Part shown: positions 26,944-39,170 of the stretch, one piece after another | Position numbering within the stretch: position 1 is the stretch's first letter | How the letters are laid out: the number at the start of each line of letters is the position of its first letter | Source of the DNA: Spirodela intermedia | Lineage: Eukaryota; Streptophyta; Magnoliopsida; Alismatales; Araceae | Direction: 5' to 3' | DNA: 64,000 bases | NCBI GenBank assembly: GCA_902729315.2 | Contig: LR746268.1 | Coordinates: 2,163,501 to 2,227,500 of the forward strand | Made by a program: the position numbers and the translations under genes | Notes under the pieces: model-generated | Told to the model about the DNA's origin: nothing | What the model saw: the letters and a program-made list of their open reading frames with translations, nothing else | The model's database searches: none

Positions 26944-27460
26944 CTGCCGCTGCATATGCTGTTGTTTACCTCTCACGTGGGCGTCCTCCTCTCTCTTACC
27001 TCTCACTCGTCTGCCCAAGATTTTCATGGCTCTCTGGAGCCTCTCCCTCGGAGGAAGTTATCTGATTTTTGGTGTTATCGCCGCCCATCTCCATTATATT
27101 AACCAAGCCCGCGATCCCTTTCAATTCAGATCAAATTTCTGTCGGTCTTGCTAAGTTAGTGTGGTATTTTTTTTTATTCAGTTCGGGTTTTCTGTTTGAT
27201 CTGATGGGCAGCATTGGCTGGAAGTGGCCGACGTTCGATTTGCCAGCGTCGATTTTGGGTTCCTCAGCGGAGCCTGTCTTCCTTCTTCTTTCGTGTTGAT
27301 ATCCCACGAAGGTTCCGCTGCTTCAGAACTCCGTAGCTATCTTGTAGAGTCTGCATCAAGAAGAAACGGGCTCGGCTGCCTCTCGCAGCACCACTTTTTC
27401 GATTAGTTCCACCTGCTTATTTCTTCGATTCTTGAGATTTTTGAGGTGTGAAGTTTCCTG

Positions 27461-30052
27461 ATGAAGGCTTCTGTGGAGATGTCTTGCCACATGATCAACA
27501 GGTGGACCTTCTCCGGCCTTGTTGGGGCATTCCTGGATCTGGCATTGGCGTGGTTCATGCTCTGCGGGGCCACAGTGGCCTTCCTTACGACGAAACTCCT
27601 GGAGCTCTTCGGCCAACGCCTCCCATGCCCCTGCCAGGGGCTCTTTGGGCGCCCCGATGAGCAGTGCCTTCAGGAGATGCTTGCTCTCTATCCACCCCGG
27701 AAGATCTCACATGTTCAGATGTCTCTACGGAGACGATTTCCCTTTAGCCCTGCTTGGCCCCTGGAAGAAGGCACCTCCTGTCATTTTGATGTGTGTAGGG
27801 ATGAAGCCCAGAATGACGAGGTTCTCGAGACGGCTGGAGAGGAGGCCTCCGTCTCCAACTGGAACAATGTCAATGGGCACCGACTAAGCTATGGCGATTC
27901 TCCGTCAGTGGATAAAGGAGACGGGCTTCTCCATGGTGCTTCGGTTATTAGGAGAAGTGGTATAGTTAATCTGCACTCACTGCCAGAACTGAGGCGGCGG
28001 CGCTGCAATGTTGCTGCAGAGCCAAGGAAGTCAAAGCCCTGTGACTCGCCCTCCGAGTCGCTGTCATCTTGCCAAGGGCCTCGGCATTCTCCAGGTACCA
28101 TGGCTGAGGAAACTGTGAAATCTCTGAGTTCAGCATCTGAGTGTTAATTTTTTTCCTTTTGTTTTTTATCAATCGTTCATTATCTATATTTAGATTTTAG
28201 CTGTTTTGAGTTCTATCCATGACATGAACAATTCTGACCTTTCAGGAAAGATCGAGTCCTCTGCTAGAGGCGAGGTAGATGCTCTTAGTGTGGGATCAAT
28301 CAAGCAGCTGACCAGATGTGGGGCCACAGAAAATGACTCAGTAAGTGGGGTTCTTGCAGAGAATAGATGCAAAGAAGGTGGTATCAGTGCTATCAGAATC
28401 TTGGAGCAGGCGCTAGAAGAAGAGCAAGTTGCTCGTTCTTCTCTGTATCTCGAGTTGGAGAAGGAAAGGAGTGCCGCTGCCACTGCGGCAGATGAGGCCA
28501 TGGCCATGATACTGCGGCTCCAAAAGGAAAAGGCATCAATAGAGATGGAAGCTCGGCAATACGAGAGGATTGTAGAGGAAAGAACTGCTTATGACGAAGA
28601 AGAGATGAACATTCTTAAAGAGATCATTGTGAGGAGGGAAAGAGAAAACCATGTCCTAGAGAAAGAAGTCGAGCTGTACAGGCAGATGATACTCTCTGGA
28701 GATGGGAGCCAACAACAGCCTTCAGATGAGCTTCATGATGTAATCAAAATGACAGGAGTAAGGCTAAATTATTCTTTTGAGTTTGACAGGGACACAGAAA
28801 TACCACAGGATTCTAAGTTTGCAACAGAGGGCAGAATGGTAGACAGTGACTCTGGCCACCTGGGCAACCTCCTTCACACTGCAAATCTCACTGAAAATGA
28901 TGGTGGGCCTCCGGACTGCGTCACACATGGCAGTGGAAATCGGTATATTACTCCTTTAGCCAGGGATGAAGAGGGAAAATGTAGTAGAACTGGTGATGAA
29001 CAACCTTCTGGGGCTCTGGTTGAGGATATCTGCTGTCTGAGTCCTTGTTATGACACGCTCTCTCATTCCTCCGAGATTCATGGGCAAAAAAAATCAGGGG
29101 CTTCTCTCGAATTGCCTACGGATGCTCAGGAGAAGGGCATATTAGCTGGTGATCTGTGCGCGTCCTGGCAGAGCCAAGCATTTGGTTCGCATCCGTTGGA
29201 CACTTCAGAAGATATTTCTCATAATGAAGCTCATGTTTCTCTTAATAAAGTTGAGAAGACTGATTTTGATGGTTCCGGCTGGCTCCCTCGTGATGAAGCA
29301 GGTCAGGATAATCAACTCGATGGAGATGGAAGAGGGTTCAACATTTGTGATGCTCATTTGGAGTCTGAACCGGCTGTTCTTGATGTCCATATTACTGACG
29401 AGGAGATGAATATAGCTGGAAATAGGCATGCAAATTGCTTTTCTCAGGTCGCTAGGGGATCTGATAACTCAATTTGTGATGCTTTTTCTAAACCTGATGG
29501 AGGTAGGAAGGTTGACCTAACAAGAAGGTACTCGGGTAGCACCTGTTTGGAAGCTGACCGAAATGTTCGTAGGAGCATCTCAGGCTCGAGAAGAGCACTT
29601 CTGCCGGTAAACATGTCATGTGACAGCTTCTCACTTTCCAATTTAAGGAGGAATTCAATGTCTGCGGTTGACAGGGAGAGATCTAAACTAGAAGCTGAAG
29701 TTGAGTTTCTGAGAGACAGGCTAAGGATTATCCAAGATGGAAGGGAGAAGCTAAACTTGTCTGAGCATAAGGAGAAAGAGAATTGCCAGTTAAAATTGTT
29801 GGAGGAAATTGTCTCTCAACTATGTGCAATCAGGAAACTTGCTAGACCTGGAAAACCAATAAGCCAGGTGTCATCAGATTCACCAACGTCCAAGGTTTGA
29901 CATTAAAATTTACCTGGATTTTTTTGCCCATCTTATGATTTGCAGTAATTTATTCAGTTTTCATATATTACTATTAGTGGTCAATATTTCGTAGTTGTAC
30001 TATGCAACATTCTATATTTTGGTCATTTCAGCCCTCTTCTGCACTGCCTTAA
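27461..30052 (+). CDS. GTD-binding (DUF593/zein-binding) domain protein, myosin-binding-like
   Basis: Exons 27461-28094, 28246-29894 and probably 30032-30052; 2304 nt, 767 residues. Residues about 15-50 (TFSGLVGAFLDLALAWFMLC and on) form a membrane anchor of the type that begins MyoB/FLOURY1-like proteins, followed by the Cys-rich PCPCQGLFG. Residues about 259-358 are a strongly predicted coiled coil matching the GTD-binding domain, with LEQALEEEQ, LYLELEKERSAAATAADEAM and MEARQYERIVEE. A long acidic Ser-rich linker and a second coiled coil (about 690-750) follow. Family members bind the globular tail of class XI myosins and act as vesicle or ER adaptors. The last exon encodes only PSSALP; if that intron is not removed, translation stops at TGA 29898-29900 after one extra residue. 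Site II elements lie upstream. The leader between about 26844 and 27460 contains several ATGs and may include an unseen 5' UTR intron. Confidence 0.88.
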
Positions 30053-31321
30053 GTATGGTAATTTTGGGGACAGTTGCTTGATACCTTCTTGTAAGGAGGG
30101 ACATGGCATACCCAGGAAGTTGTTAATTGGTCAAAAACTGATATGATATGTGAATATGAAGCATCTTGTTGATATGATAACCTTAAACACCCATCTAAGA
30201 ATCGTATTTTGGGTTGCAAAATGTCTAAATTATTTGGCTGTCTTTTCTGAATTGAAACTTTAATGCCATTGACTTCATAATCTGTTCCAAATAAGGTGAT
30301 AGTGTATAATGGATGCCTTTTCAGGGATCAAACCCATAAAAACGTGAATATAATCCCAAGATTCTTTTTCTGGTGTTTTATTGAACTACATCATGGAATC
30401 TATCATACTGCAAATCGAATACTAAAAAATTGTTCACTGTAGTCCATCAACAGATCCTAAAATAAGCAAGCTGTCAGGAATATGAAAGCTGGGATCATTG
30501 GTAATGAGTGATGAAAATGATATCATATAACATTTCTCAGTCATGATCTAATGCAAAGATATCTAAGTGATCTCGAGAGCCATTAAGTTTGTTTATGCAT
30601 CTGTTAAAATGAAGATTTTTTTCAAAAAAAATATGAGAGTTGCACCCTTGCAGAAGGGAATTCTCCCAGTTAGGTCAACTTTCCCTCCATTTGGGAAACA
30701 GTAGCTGATTTTTCTATGTGGTGAAATAATGGCGTATAGACAATCTCTAAACATGAACATCTGCTTGTTGACATGATTTAAAAAATAATAATTTGACGCT
30801 ACATATGCAGGACAAGAATCAAGTATAATTTTTAAATAAACATGATACTGCCCAATCATGAGCCCCTTGGGATGATTTCTACAGCTTTTATTCAGCTATA
30901 GAATCACAATATTTTTCCCTTCTGTTCTACTTATAGGATTTTCCCTCCTGATTCCAACATTTTTTCGATTATCAGATTATTTTCAGTTCATTCTTGAACC
31001 CTCCTTGCGATTTCCAAACATTCCCCCGAATCAATCAGCAAAGACCCAAATTATTCTCCTTTTGGCTTGCCCCATTTCCTATTTTTGGCTCATAATTAAT
31101 TCCATATTTTGCTCATCCTGATTCCAACATTTTTTGATGGAAGAGGGTTGGAGGGAGGCTTACAAGGTGATATGGGTTGATGCTGTCTCTATTGGTTAGA
31201 TCCTGTTCAACGAGGGCTCTAATATTCTCCCCCGAATTCGGTGGCTGCTGATTTGCCCTTCTTCCTTCCTTGTTCATCTTCCGTCTCACTCTATCTTACT
31301 TTCATTCCTCTCACTTCTTAT

Positions 31322-31381
<60 letters not shown>

Positions 31382-32826
31382 TTCCCGTTTTATGTAGAGA
31401 GAAGTACTCCATTCAACACTCGAGACCCAATAAATAGATGACCAGTACCATGTGAATGCCCAAACTATAACTAGTGAGCATGTCATTTTTGTAGATCGCT
31501 ACTGTCTCATAATCTGGTTTTGGGAGGCCATAATTCCTATTTTTAATCATTATCCGATCAATTAACAGATGCCTATCCAATTGCAGGCTGATTGGAAGAG
31601 AAGACGATGCCAAAGTGACTCTTGGGGAGCTCATAGCTAAGCTCTCATCCTTCTGACGTGGATAGGCAAACTGACTCTCTCTCTTCCTCTCTCCCTCTCT
31701 CCCTCCCTCCCTCCCCATAAGCAGGTGTTGGGCAAATTCCTTGTCGATTATAGTTCATTGCTTATCATTTGGACAATGAGTGATAAAGTAATAATGTTAG
31801 TTGATAAAGATAAAATTAAACCAAGAATACCCTTTTTACTATTAACTATTTTAAAGTTGTGAAAATAAAAATACCGCATAATTTCGAGAACTTATCCACA
31901 TGCCCATCCCACTGATTCCCATTTTTAATTAAATATAGGCAGCAATCTGAACCAAAAAAATTATAAAACTATAAAAAATATATATATGGGACATCCGAAA
32001 GGTTGTCATATCATCGCATGCATGGCCCATGTGTGATGGATAAACTCAGACCAATACAAATATGGCTTGCTGACAAGTGTGCGTGCATGCAATCATCCAT
32101 ATCACTCCATTCTTCAAAATCTAACACAGAAAACCCTCGAAATTAATTAATTAATGATATGCAACGAGTGAAGGAAGCTTTAACCTTGTATCAAACCATT
32201 TATTCCTCTGATTCTTGCGTACTCATCTCTAAACCAATACTGGGTTCGGTCTTCTCATTTTACAGGTACTTTTTTGTAAAATCAGTACGCACGCCGATAG
32301 GGCACGAGGAGCATATGCAGACTGGGCATTGAATAATAAATTAATAAATAATAGGGACAAAAAAAAATATCGAGGGTGGCCCATCTGATCGCAGCGTTCT
32401 TGGATTCTTGCATGGTGTTGGCGGAAAACATGGGCAGCTCCTCGTCGGTGAAGCTGGAGAAGGGAGAACGAGTCCCCAAGATAACAACAAACGCCGCGCT
32501 TGTCTCTCCTCCCCCACCAACCAGGAACCGATAGAGACCGGAAGAAGAATAAGAAGCAGAAGATGGAGGAGGGGCGGTCAAGGAAAGGAGACGTCTCTGG
32601 TTCGCTCGCTGGGTCGCGCCTTATGTCTCTTCCCCATCTGGCGGCCGCCGGCGAGACCGGAATATTCTGAAGGTTGAGATGGACAGACGAAGGGGAGATC
32701 CGGAGGGGGGAGGGGGAACGCCGGCTCATTCACGGCAGCCGTCTCCATTTTCATCCTCGTCTTCTCCTTCTCCGGCAAGGGACTGGTCCTCTCCCTGAGA
32801 TCCCCTCCCCCCGCGCCGCCGCCGTC
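30053..32826. other. Intergenic region with a CT tract; leader of the S.2 kinase gene
   Basis: AT-rich to about 32200, then GC rises sharply into the kinase gene. No gene was recognised. A (TC)n run lies at 31325-31380 and CT-rich pieces near 31675-31710. An in-frame ATG at 32674 would add 51 unconserved residues to the kinase and is not preferred. Confidence 0.6.
31325..31380. repeat. (TC)n microsatellite
   Basis: About 27 uninterrupted TC units. Confidence 0.95.
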
Positions 32827-35166
32827 ATGAAGCTGCGACGTCTCCGTCAAGTCTTCTCCTCCGACGCCGACGAGGTCACGAAGCACCACTACCGCCGCGC
32901 CGCATCGGTCCGCCGCCCATGGCTCCCCCAATTCAGCTGCTGCGAGTTGCCCCTCCAGGACTTGCCGCAGTTCTTTGACACGGCGGGGGTCGCCGTTGCC
33001 GCCGCTGCTGGGGGGACGGACGGCGCTGCCGCCGCCGGCAACCCCCGGGTGTTCAGCTACGCCGAACTCTACGTGGGCTCCAACGGGTTCAGCGAGAGGG
33101 AGCTGCTTGGCAGCGGCGGCTACGGCCGCGTGTACCGCACTGTGCTGCCCAGCGACGGCAGCCTCGCCGCCGTGAAGCGCGTGGCCTCCTCCGGCGACCA
33201 CTCCGAGAAGACCTTCGCGGCGGAGCTGGCGGCGGTGGCGCAGCTCCGCCACCGCAACCTCGTCCGCCTCCGCGGCTGGTGCAACCATGACTCCCAGCTT
33301 CTCCTCGTCTACGACTACATGCCCAACGGCAGCCTCGATCGCCTCCTCTTCTCCCCGCCGCGCACGGCGGCGCCGCCGCTCGTATGGCCCCGTCGCCGGC
33401 GAGTCCTCCAGGACCTCGCGGCGGCGCTCTTCTACCTCCACGACCAGCTCGACACGCAGATCATCCACCGTGACGTCAAGTCCAGCAACGTCCTCCTCGA
33501 CTCCGCCTTCCGCGCCCGTCTCGGGGACTTCGGCCTCGCCCGGTGGCGCGAGCACGACAACGACGCCGACGGCGCCGGCACCGCCCCTGGCCCCTCCGCC
33601 ATCGGCAATAAGCAGTTCCGGCTGACGGAGACGAGCAGGACCAGCGGCACCATCGGGTACCTCCCGCCGGAGGGCTTCCAAAGCCAGCCGCCGCAGGCGG
33701 TGACGGCTAAATCTGACGTCTTCAGCTTCGGCGTCGTCGTGCTGGAGGTCGCCGCCGGCCGACGAGCCGTGGACCTATCCGTATCCGACGAGGAGATCAT
33801 CCTCCTCGACTGGGTCCGCCGCCTCGCTGACGACGGGAGATGCCTCGCCGCCAGCGACAGGAGGCTGCCGGAGGGCTCCTTCTCGCCGGCGGAGATGGAG
33901 CGGCTCATCCACCTCGGCCTGCTCTGTACCCTCCATGACCCGACTTCCCGGCCCACCATGAAATGGGTCATGGAGATGCTCTCCGGCAACTACTCCGGCG
34001 ACCTCCCTGTCCTTCCTTCCTTCCGAGCCCACCCACAGTACATTTCCCTGTCATCCTCCTCCGCCGCCTCCACCTCCGATGGAGCATCCGGCCACTTCAC
34101 CAACTGCAACAGCGGCGGCGCCGCCGGGGGCCAGCACCAGCCCGCCTCCCTCACAATGGACATGCCGAGGGAGATCCCCTTCAGGGAGATTGTGGAGGTG
34201 ACCAAGAACTTCTCACGGGCGCAGGTGGCGGCGGAGATGGACTTCGGCAAAGCCTACCATGGCTACCTCGACCACCGTTTCCATGTCTTGGTGAAGCGGC
34301 TGAGCATGAAGACCTGCCCCGTCCTGCGGCGGCGCTTCTCCGACGAGCTCCATAATCTCGGGAGGCTCCGTCACCGCCACCTGGTGCAGCTCCGAGGATG
34401 GTGCGACGAGCAGGGGGAGATGCTAGTGGTCTACGACTACCCCTCCGGCGGCCTCCTCAGTCGCCATCTCTTCCTCGGCGGTGGCACCACCACCACGCTT
34501 CCCTGGCGGCGCCGCTGCTCCATCCTCAGATCGCTAGCCTCCGCAGTCCTCTACCTGCATGAGGAGTGGGAAGAGCAAGTCATCCACCGGAACATCACCT
34601 CCTCCGCCGTCTTCCTCGATCCGGACAAGAACCCCCGCTTGGGTTGCTTCTCCCTTGCAGAATTCCTCACCAGGGACCACCATGGCGGCGGCGCCACCAC
34701 TGCCACCAGCTCCTCCGCCCGGGGCATCTTCGGCTACATGGCCCCAGAATACATCGACGGCGGAGAGGTGACCCCCATGGCCGACGTCTACAGCTTCGGG
34801 GTGGTGATCATGGAGGTGGCGACCGGGCGGCGGGCAGTGGATTTCAGTTGCCCAGATGTGCTCCTGGTGAAGAAGATGAGGAAATTCATGGAAAAGAAGA
34901 AGCCATTGGAGCAGATGGTGGACAGGAAGCTGGGAGAAGATTATGAACCTGGGCAGCTATGGCAGCTACTCCAGCTGGGTCTTGCCTGCACACATTCAGA
35001 TCCACAGCGGCGGCCGACGATGAGACAGGTGGCGAGCATCCTTGGCGGTAATGACAAGCTCCTGAGAGCCGTCGGCTGGAAGAAGGAAGGAAGGGAATTG
35101 TGGTGGCAGCGGAACGCCGCCGCCCTTTCACTGGTGAGGAGACTCCAAGCTCTGGGCATTCATTGA
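32827..35166 (+). CDS. Receptor-like protein kinase S.2-type tandem kinase/pseudokinase
   Basis: Intronless, 779 residues, extremely GC-rich at third positions. The start at 32827 (MKLRRLRQVF) is chosen because S.2-type kinases begin at this point. There is no signal peptide, lectin domain or transmembrane segment. Kinase domain 1 has an intact P-loop (GSGGYGRVY from residue 95), catalytic lysine K117, HRD 214-216 and DFG from D234, so it should be active. Domain 2 begins near residue 455 and keeps a lysine in VKR (K490), but has AEMDFGKAYHG in place of a glycine loop, HRN (N589) instead of HRD, and CFS (607-609) instead of DFG, so it is probably a pseudokinase. The C-terminus ends LQALGIH, as in Arabidopsis At2g32800. 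The biological role of this subgroup is poorly known. I infer that the second domain regulates the first. Confidence 0.93.
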   Translation: MKLRRLRQVFSSDADEVTKHHYRRAASVRRPWLPQFSCCELPLQDLPQFFDTAGVAVAAAAGGTDGAAAAGNPRVFSYAELYVGSNGFSERELLGSGGYGRVYRTVLPSDGSLAAVKRVASSGDHSEKTFAAELAAVAQLRHRNLVRLRGWCNHDSQLLLVYDYMPNGSLDRLLFSPPRTAAPPLVWPRRRRVLQDLAAALFYLHDQLDTQIIHRDVKSSNVLLDSAFRARLGDFGLARWREHDNDADGAGTAPGPSAIGNKQFRLTETSRTSGTIGYLPPEGFQSQPPQAVTAKSDVFSFGVVVLEVAAGRRAVDLSVSDEEIILLDWVRRLADDGRCLAASDRRLPEGSFSPAEMERLIHLGLLCTLHDPTSRPTMKWVMEMLSGNYSGDLPVLPSFRAHPQYISLSSSSAASTSDGASGHFTNCNSGGAAGGQHQPASLTMDMPREIPFREIVEVTKNFSRAQVAAEMDFGKAYHGYLDHRFHVLVKRLSMKTCPVLRRRFSDELHNLGRLRHRHLVQLRGWCDEQGEMLVVYDYPSGGLLSRHLFLGGGTTTTLPWRRRCSILRSLASAVLYLHEEWEEQVIHRNITSSAVFLDPDKNPRLGCFSLAEFLTRDHHGGGATTATSSSARGIFGYMAPEYIDGGEVTPMADVYSFGVVIMEVATGRRAVDFSCPDVLLVKKMRKFMEKKKPLEQMVDRKLGEDYEPGQLWQLLQLGLACTHSDPQRRPTMRQVASILGGNDKLLRAVGWKKEGRELWWQRNAAALSLVRRLQALGIH

Positions 35167-37390
35167 ATTCCCTCCCACAGCCATGGAAAGTTCTCTCTCT
35201 CTCTCCTTGAAGAAATGAAACTCCCAGTATAAACAGAAAAGTAAGCAATCTGAAGCGCAGAAGAAATAGTTCTAGGAGAAGAGTAGACCGATCAAATGAC
35301 GTTCTTCCTCATCGTCAGCATCGAAGTCAACGCACTTTGTCAGCGTCAACAGGAGCCCTATGAAGCTCATTTTTTCCAATTCTCTCCCCTCCCCAAAAAC
35401 TACACATTTATTGTAGGCACGGAAATTGTAATTGTGAACAGAAACTGAGTACATATGATAGGGTTTTTCGGGGCTGTTTTAATTTTTTTTTTTATAACAG
35501 TTCACCCATCCTTTTGCTGTTCACTGTTTCTCAGAAAGCAAATCATCGATTACCCAGATTCCCGACCATTTCCTTGATGATTGGCCATCCATAAACTATG
35601 ATTTATCATGCTCATCTGTGATGTAGAGAGAGATGCAGAATCAGTCTCCAATTATCTTGTTGTCTGAACCACATTATTCCTTGTCTGAACCCCACGAATC
35701 TTCCCCTTAATGTTTTCATCCAGGGAAAGAGGAAAAGGCAAAATCCCAAGGTATCTGCCAATTCTGAAACAATCTTAGCTTTCTGGAAGGAAAAAACAGA
35801 AAGATGCCTGCCAGACGAATATCTAGATGGATTAATATCTTTTTAACAAGAGATTAGATGCAATTTTTTAACAAAGTTTTTATGATAAACAAAAGCATAC
35901 TTCATCTCGTCTTATAACTCAATACCCTGGTGAGATTTAGTCCAGAAAGAAGTTAATGGCCATTAAAGAACTTACGAACTGCAAAAATAGGAAATCATTA
36001 GACAGATTTACCAATTTCGTATCATGGACTTTGATTAATGCAATAAAAGCGGTAAGATAACGATGTGAATATAGTTCATAAATACTTTTGATAACAACAA
36101 CGTAAAACACAGTGATAATAAAGTATCTGATGGTGCTTCAGATATGGAGACTTTTCTAGTCATCATGTATGTCTGTGTGTATGTGAGATCGCTTTTGATT
36201 ACTCATGAGATCATAAGATTAAATCAACTCGGGAGATAAAATTGAGATACACTGTAAAGTATAAACCTGTAAATCATCACTTTCATTAAAGCATTTAGAA
36301 AGAAAAAAAAAAACTAGATTCCTGAGCAATTATTTCTTCATCAAGTCCAACATAGCCTAGAATGATAGATAAAATGCGAAAATACGATACTATAGGTAAA
36401 AAGAATACCCGCATTAAACAATCCAGAACTGTTCAACAGAGGGAATAAAGATGTAGAAATTTCTGCTTCTATAATCTCTGTTTCGTTCTCAAGCAAACAA
36501 CTGATAGAGAAGAAAGGCATGGCGGGGACAGCCGGCAGAGCACAAAATATCCCTATCTCTGGTTATGTTAATGGCAGAGCTTCCCTCCGCTTTGACTCTA
36601 TCGGAACACTGCAAACGACATTGGTCGCAGGATTATTCCTAAGACAGGCTCAAAGAATTCGGGACTGTCAATGTGGAATCCTTCAGGAAATTAAGAACAG
36701 CACTCCTATGATTTTTACACAGAGAATACAACCCCCAGAAATGTTCATTACGACTGAAGCGAAGGAAAGACGCAGAGGGGAACTGGAGGAGTTGCACCTG
36801 GAGTTGTCCCCCCTCATTCGGCAACTCTCAGATGGATGACACGGGCAGCGGATGGGGCCGGCAGAAGGATTCGTTGTCGATGCGATAAGGGCGGCGCAGA
36901 GGATATATAAATGGAGTCATCTCGCAATCCCTTCCTCCGTGGCTTTGAAGAACTTGCGCTCACCTTCAGTGTCGCTATTAATCGTTCGCTTCTGAACGAA
37001 GCACGCCATGAGCAAGGAGGACCGGTTCTCCCCGACCTTCGGGGAGGAAAGCTCCCCCCGTAATCTTTGAGGAACACGACGAGCCGAGAGCCAGATTAGC
37101 CCCCGCCGCATTTCTTCATTATTTTCCCCTCCTTTTTGTTCCCTCTGGCAAATATTGATTGCAAAATTATATATATATATAAATGTCCATTAAATCATTT
37201 TTCTCTGTGCACCACATCCATGAAGTGGGCATAAGATAGAGGTTAAAAGTCAAACACATTCTAAAAAAGTCAAATAAACATTAAAACGAATATTAGCGTT
37301 ATCTTGTTAATTTAATTCTGGGAAAAATTATCGTAAATGAAGTCAAGAATATGCGTACGCAGTTCTAGTTATAGAGTAGACATGCGGAGG
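35167..37390. other. Intergenic region with a GC-rich promoter-like island
   Basis: Mostly AT-rich with no recognised gene. At about 36820-37110 there is a GC-rich island with TATATAA at 36904-36910, about 100 bp before an ATG (37008) that opens a 20-codon frame (MSKEDRFSPTFG...) ending TGA. I cannot tie it to a known gene. Confidence 0.5.
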
Positions 37391-37397
37391 GATTGTC

Positions 37398-37473
37398 CCT
37401 CTCTCTCTCTATTTCTCTCTCTTTCTCTCTCTTTCTCTCTCTTTCTCTCTCTTTCTCTCTCTTTCTCTCTCTT

Positions 37474-37505
<32 letters not shown>

Positions 37506-37748
37506 CCTCTCCCTCTCTCTCTCTTTCTCTCTCTCCTGTCTCTCTATATCTATCTCTTTCTCTTTCTCTTTCTCTTTCTCTCTCTCCCTCTCTCCCTCTC
37601 TCCCTCTCTCTCTCTTTCTCTTTCTCTTTCTCTCTCTCCCTCTCTCCCTCTCTCCCTCTCTCTCTCTTTCTCTTTCTATCTCTTTCTCTCTCTCTCTTTA
37701 TCTCTTTCTCTTTCTATCTCTTTCTCTCTCTCTTTATCTCTTTCTCTA

Positions 37749-37783
<35 letters not shown>

Positions 37784-37790
37784 CTTCGTG
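37398..37790. repeat. Long CT-rich microsatellite block
   Basis: About 390 bp of almost pure pyrimidine: (CT)n interspersed with regularly spaced TTTCTCTCTC, CTCTCC and TATCTC variants, suggesting nested expansion. Any open frames here are low-complexity artefacts. Confidence 0.95.
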
Positions 37791-38392
37791 TGGAGGAGGC
37801 ATAAGGTGGAGAGATCATCTGCTGATATCTAGATGAACAAACTTCTTGATTTCTATATCAAACAGGCTGAATTAATCAATCGAACTTCATCAAGTTTGAC
37901 AATAACTGCTACTTTTTTGGCCACTGTTGACGTGCTTTGTATTCACGCCCGTCAAGAGACGAACGGCGACTTCCTTTGAAAGAAGACTTCCGATTAATAT
38001 AAGCATGAATTAAGTCAACCATGATGTTTCATCTACGGTAAAATACTCCATTGTCCGGAAGTCAACACACCAAGATTCGACTCGTCATGATGATATCCTC
38101 TGGCAGTGGACTGCGAGTGTAAAAGTCAACGTTCTTTTACTACGGACATGCACATGCATTGGGCAGGTCGGGAAAGGAGACGACGAGAGTAGGGTGCTGT
38201 CTGCAACAGCAGACTGCCATGGCGGCAGTCTATTTAGCTTCCCGACAAGATGACTTCTGCCAGGTCAAACACACCACCACCTGTCGAGAATGTAGGTGAA
38301 TCGCTGACTTCTTACTTACCACGCGCTCCGACGAGTCCACATTTCTCTCTGTCTCTCTCTCTCTCGGTCGTATTAATGTGTGTGTGTGCGTG

Positions 38393-38431
<39 letters not shown>

Positions 38432-38915
38432 GTGACCGACGTTTTTGTGGTCATGCGCCTATCTGCATATGCAGAAGCACCCAGCTTCCCGACAAGACGA
38501 CTTCTGCGAGTCAAAGAGCACCCCTCCTGATGAGACACGCGTGCATCGTTGACTTTCCGCTCCGGCACGTTCTGTCGACAGCGCCCTGCGGCCCATTTGA
38601 CTGCCGTGCGGATATGTATTCATTGATCTGGTGGTCTAGAAGCCCCTCTCTCTCTCTCATGCATGTGATTGCCTTGCGTATGTTCATCTCTCTCTCTCTC
38701 TCTGGTCCTATCCGACTCCACTGTGCGTGACGCGCTCATCTCCCTCTATCTCTATCTTTCCGTTTCTCTTTCCATCTCTCTCTCTCTCTCTGTTCATCTG
38801 TCCATCTCTCTCTAAATCTATATGTACCCTATGTCTATCTCTGTCTCTGTGTCTACATCTCTCGATCTTGGTCCGCTTTCACATTCCACCCCTATCCATG
38901 TGTGCGCCCCTCTCC

Positions 38916-38974
<59 letters not shown>

Positions 38975-39170
38975 ACTCACTCACTCACTCACTCACTCTA
39001 GACACGACAATCACAGCGTCAGGACTGATGCACCAAATATAGCAGCTTTGTTTGGATTACTATCACGACCTTATGAATACAGTGTAATGATGATTGCATT
39101 CTTCCGGATTATCTTCCGGATTTTTATGAAAAAATTTGAGATAATCTGATGAGCCCTCCGTAGTAAAACA
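37791..39170. other. FAMA downstream flank, rich in CT microsatellites
   Basis: No gene was recognised. CT tracts occur at about 38343-38365, 38392-38429, 38645-38660, 38688-38702 and 38920-38966; the last runs into CTCA tetranucleotides (to about 38999). Between them the sequence is of medium GC with repeated GTCAA and CGAC words. Confidence 0.6.
38920..38999. repeat. Compound (CT)n(CTCA)n microsatellite
   Basis: About 22 CT units, then repeated CTCA/ACTC tetranucleotides. Confidence 0.95.

Noticed and set aside
32578-33681. 367-codon minus-strand frame and other long frames over the kinase gene
   Set aside because: Antisense shadows of a GC-rich coding sequence; stops are rare on both strands in such DNA.
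37337-37836. Long open frames of Ser/Leu/Phe repeats
   Set aside because: Pure translations of CT microsatellite; no coding signal.
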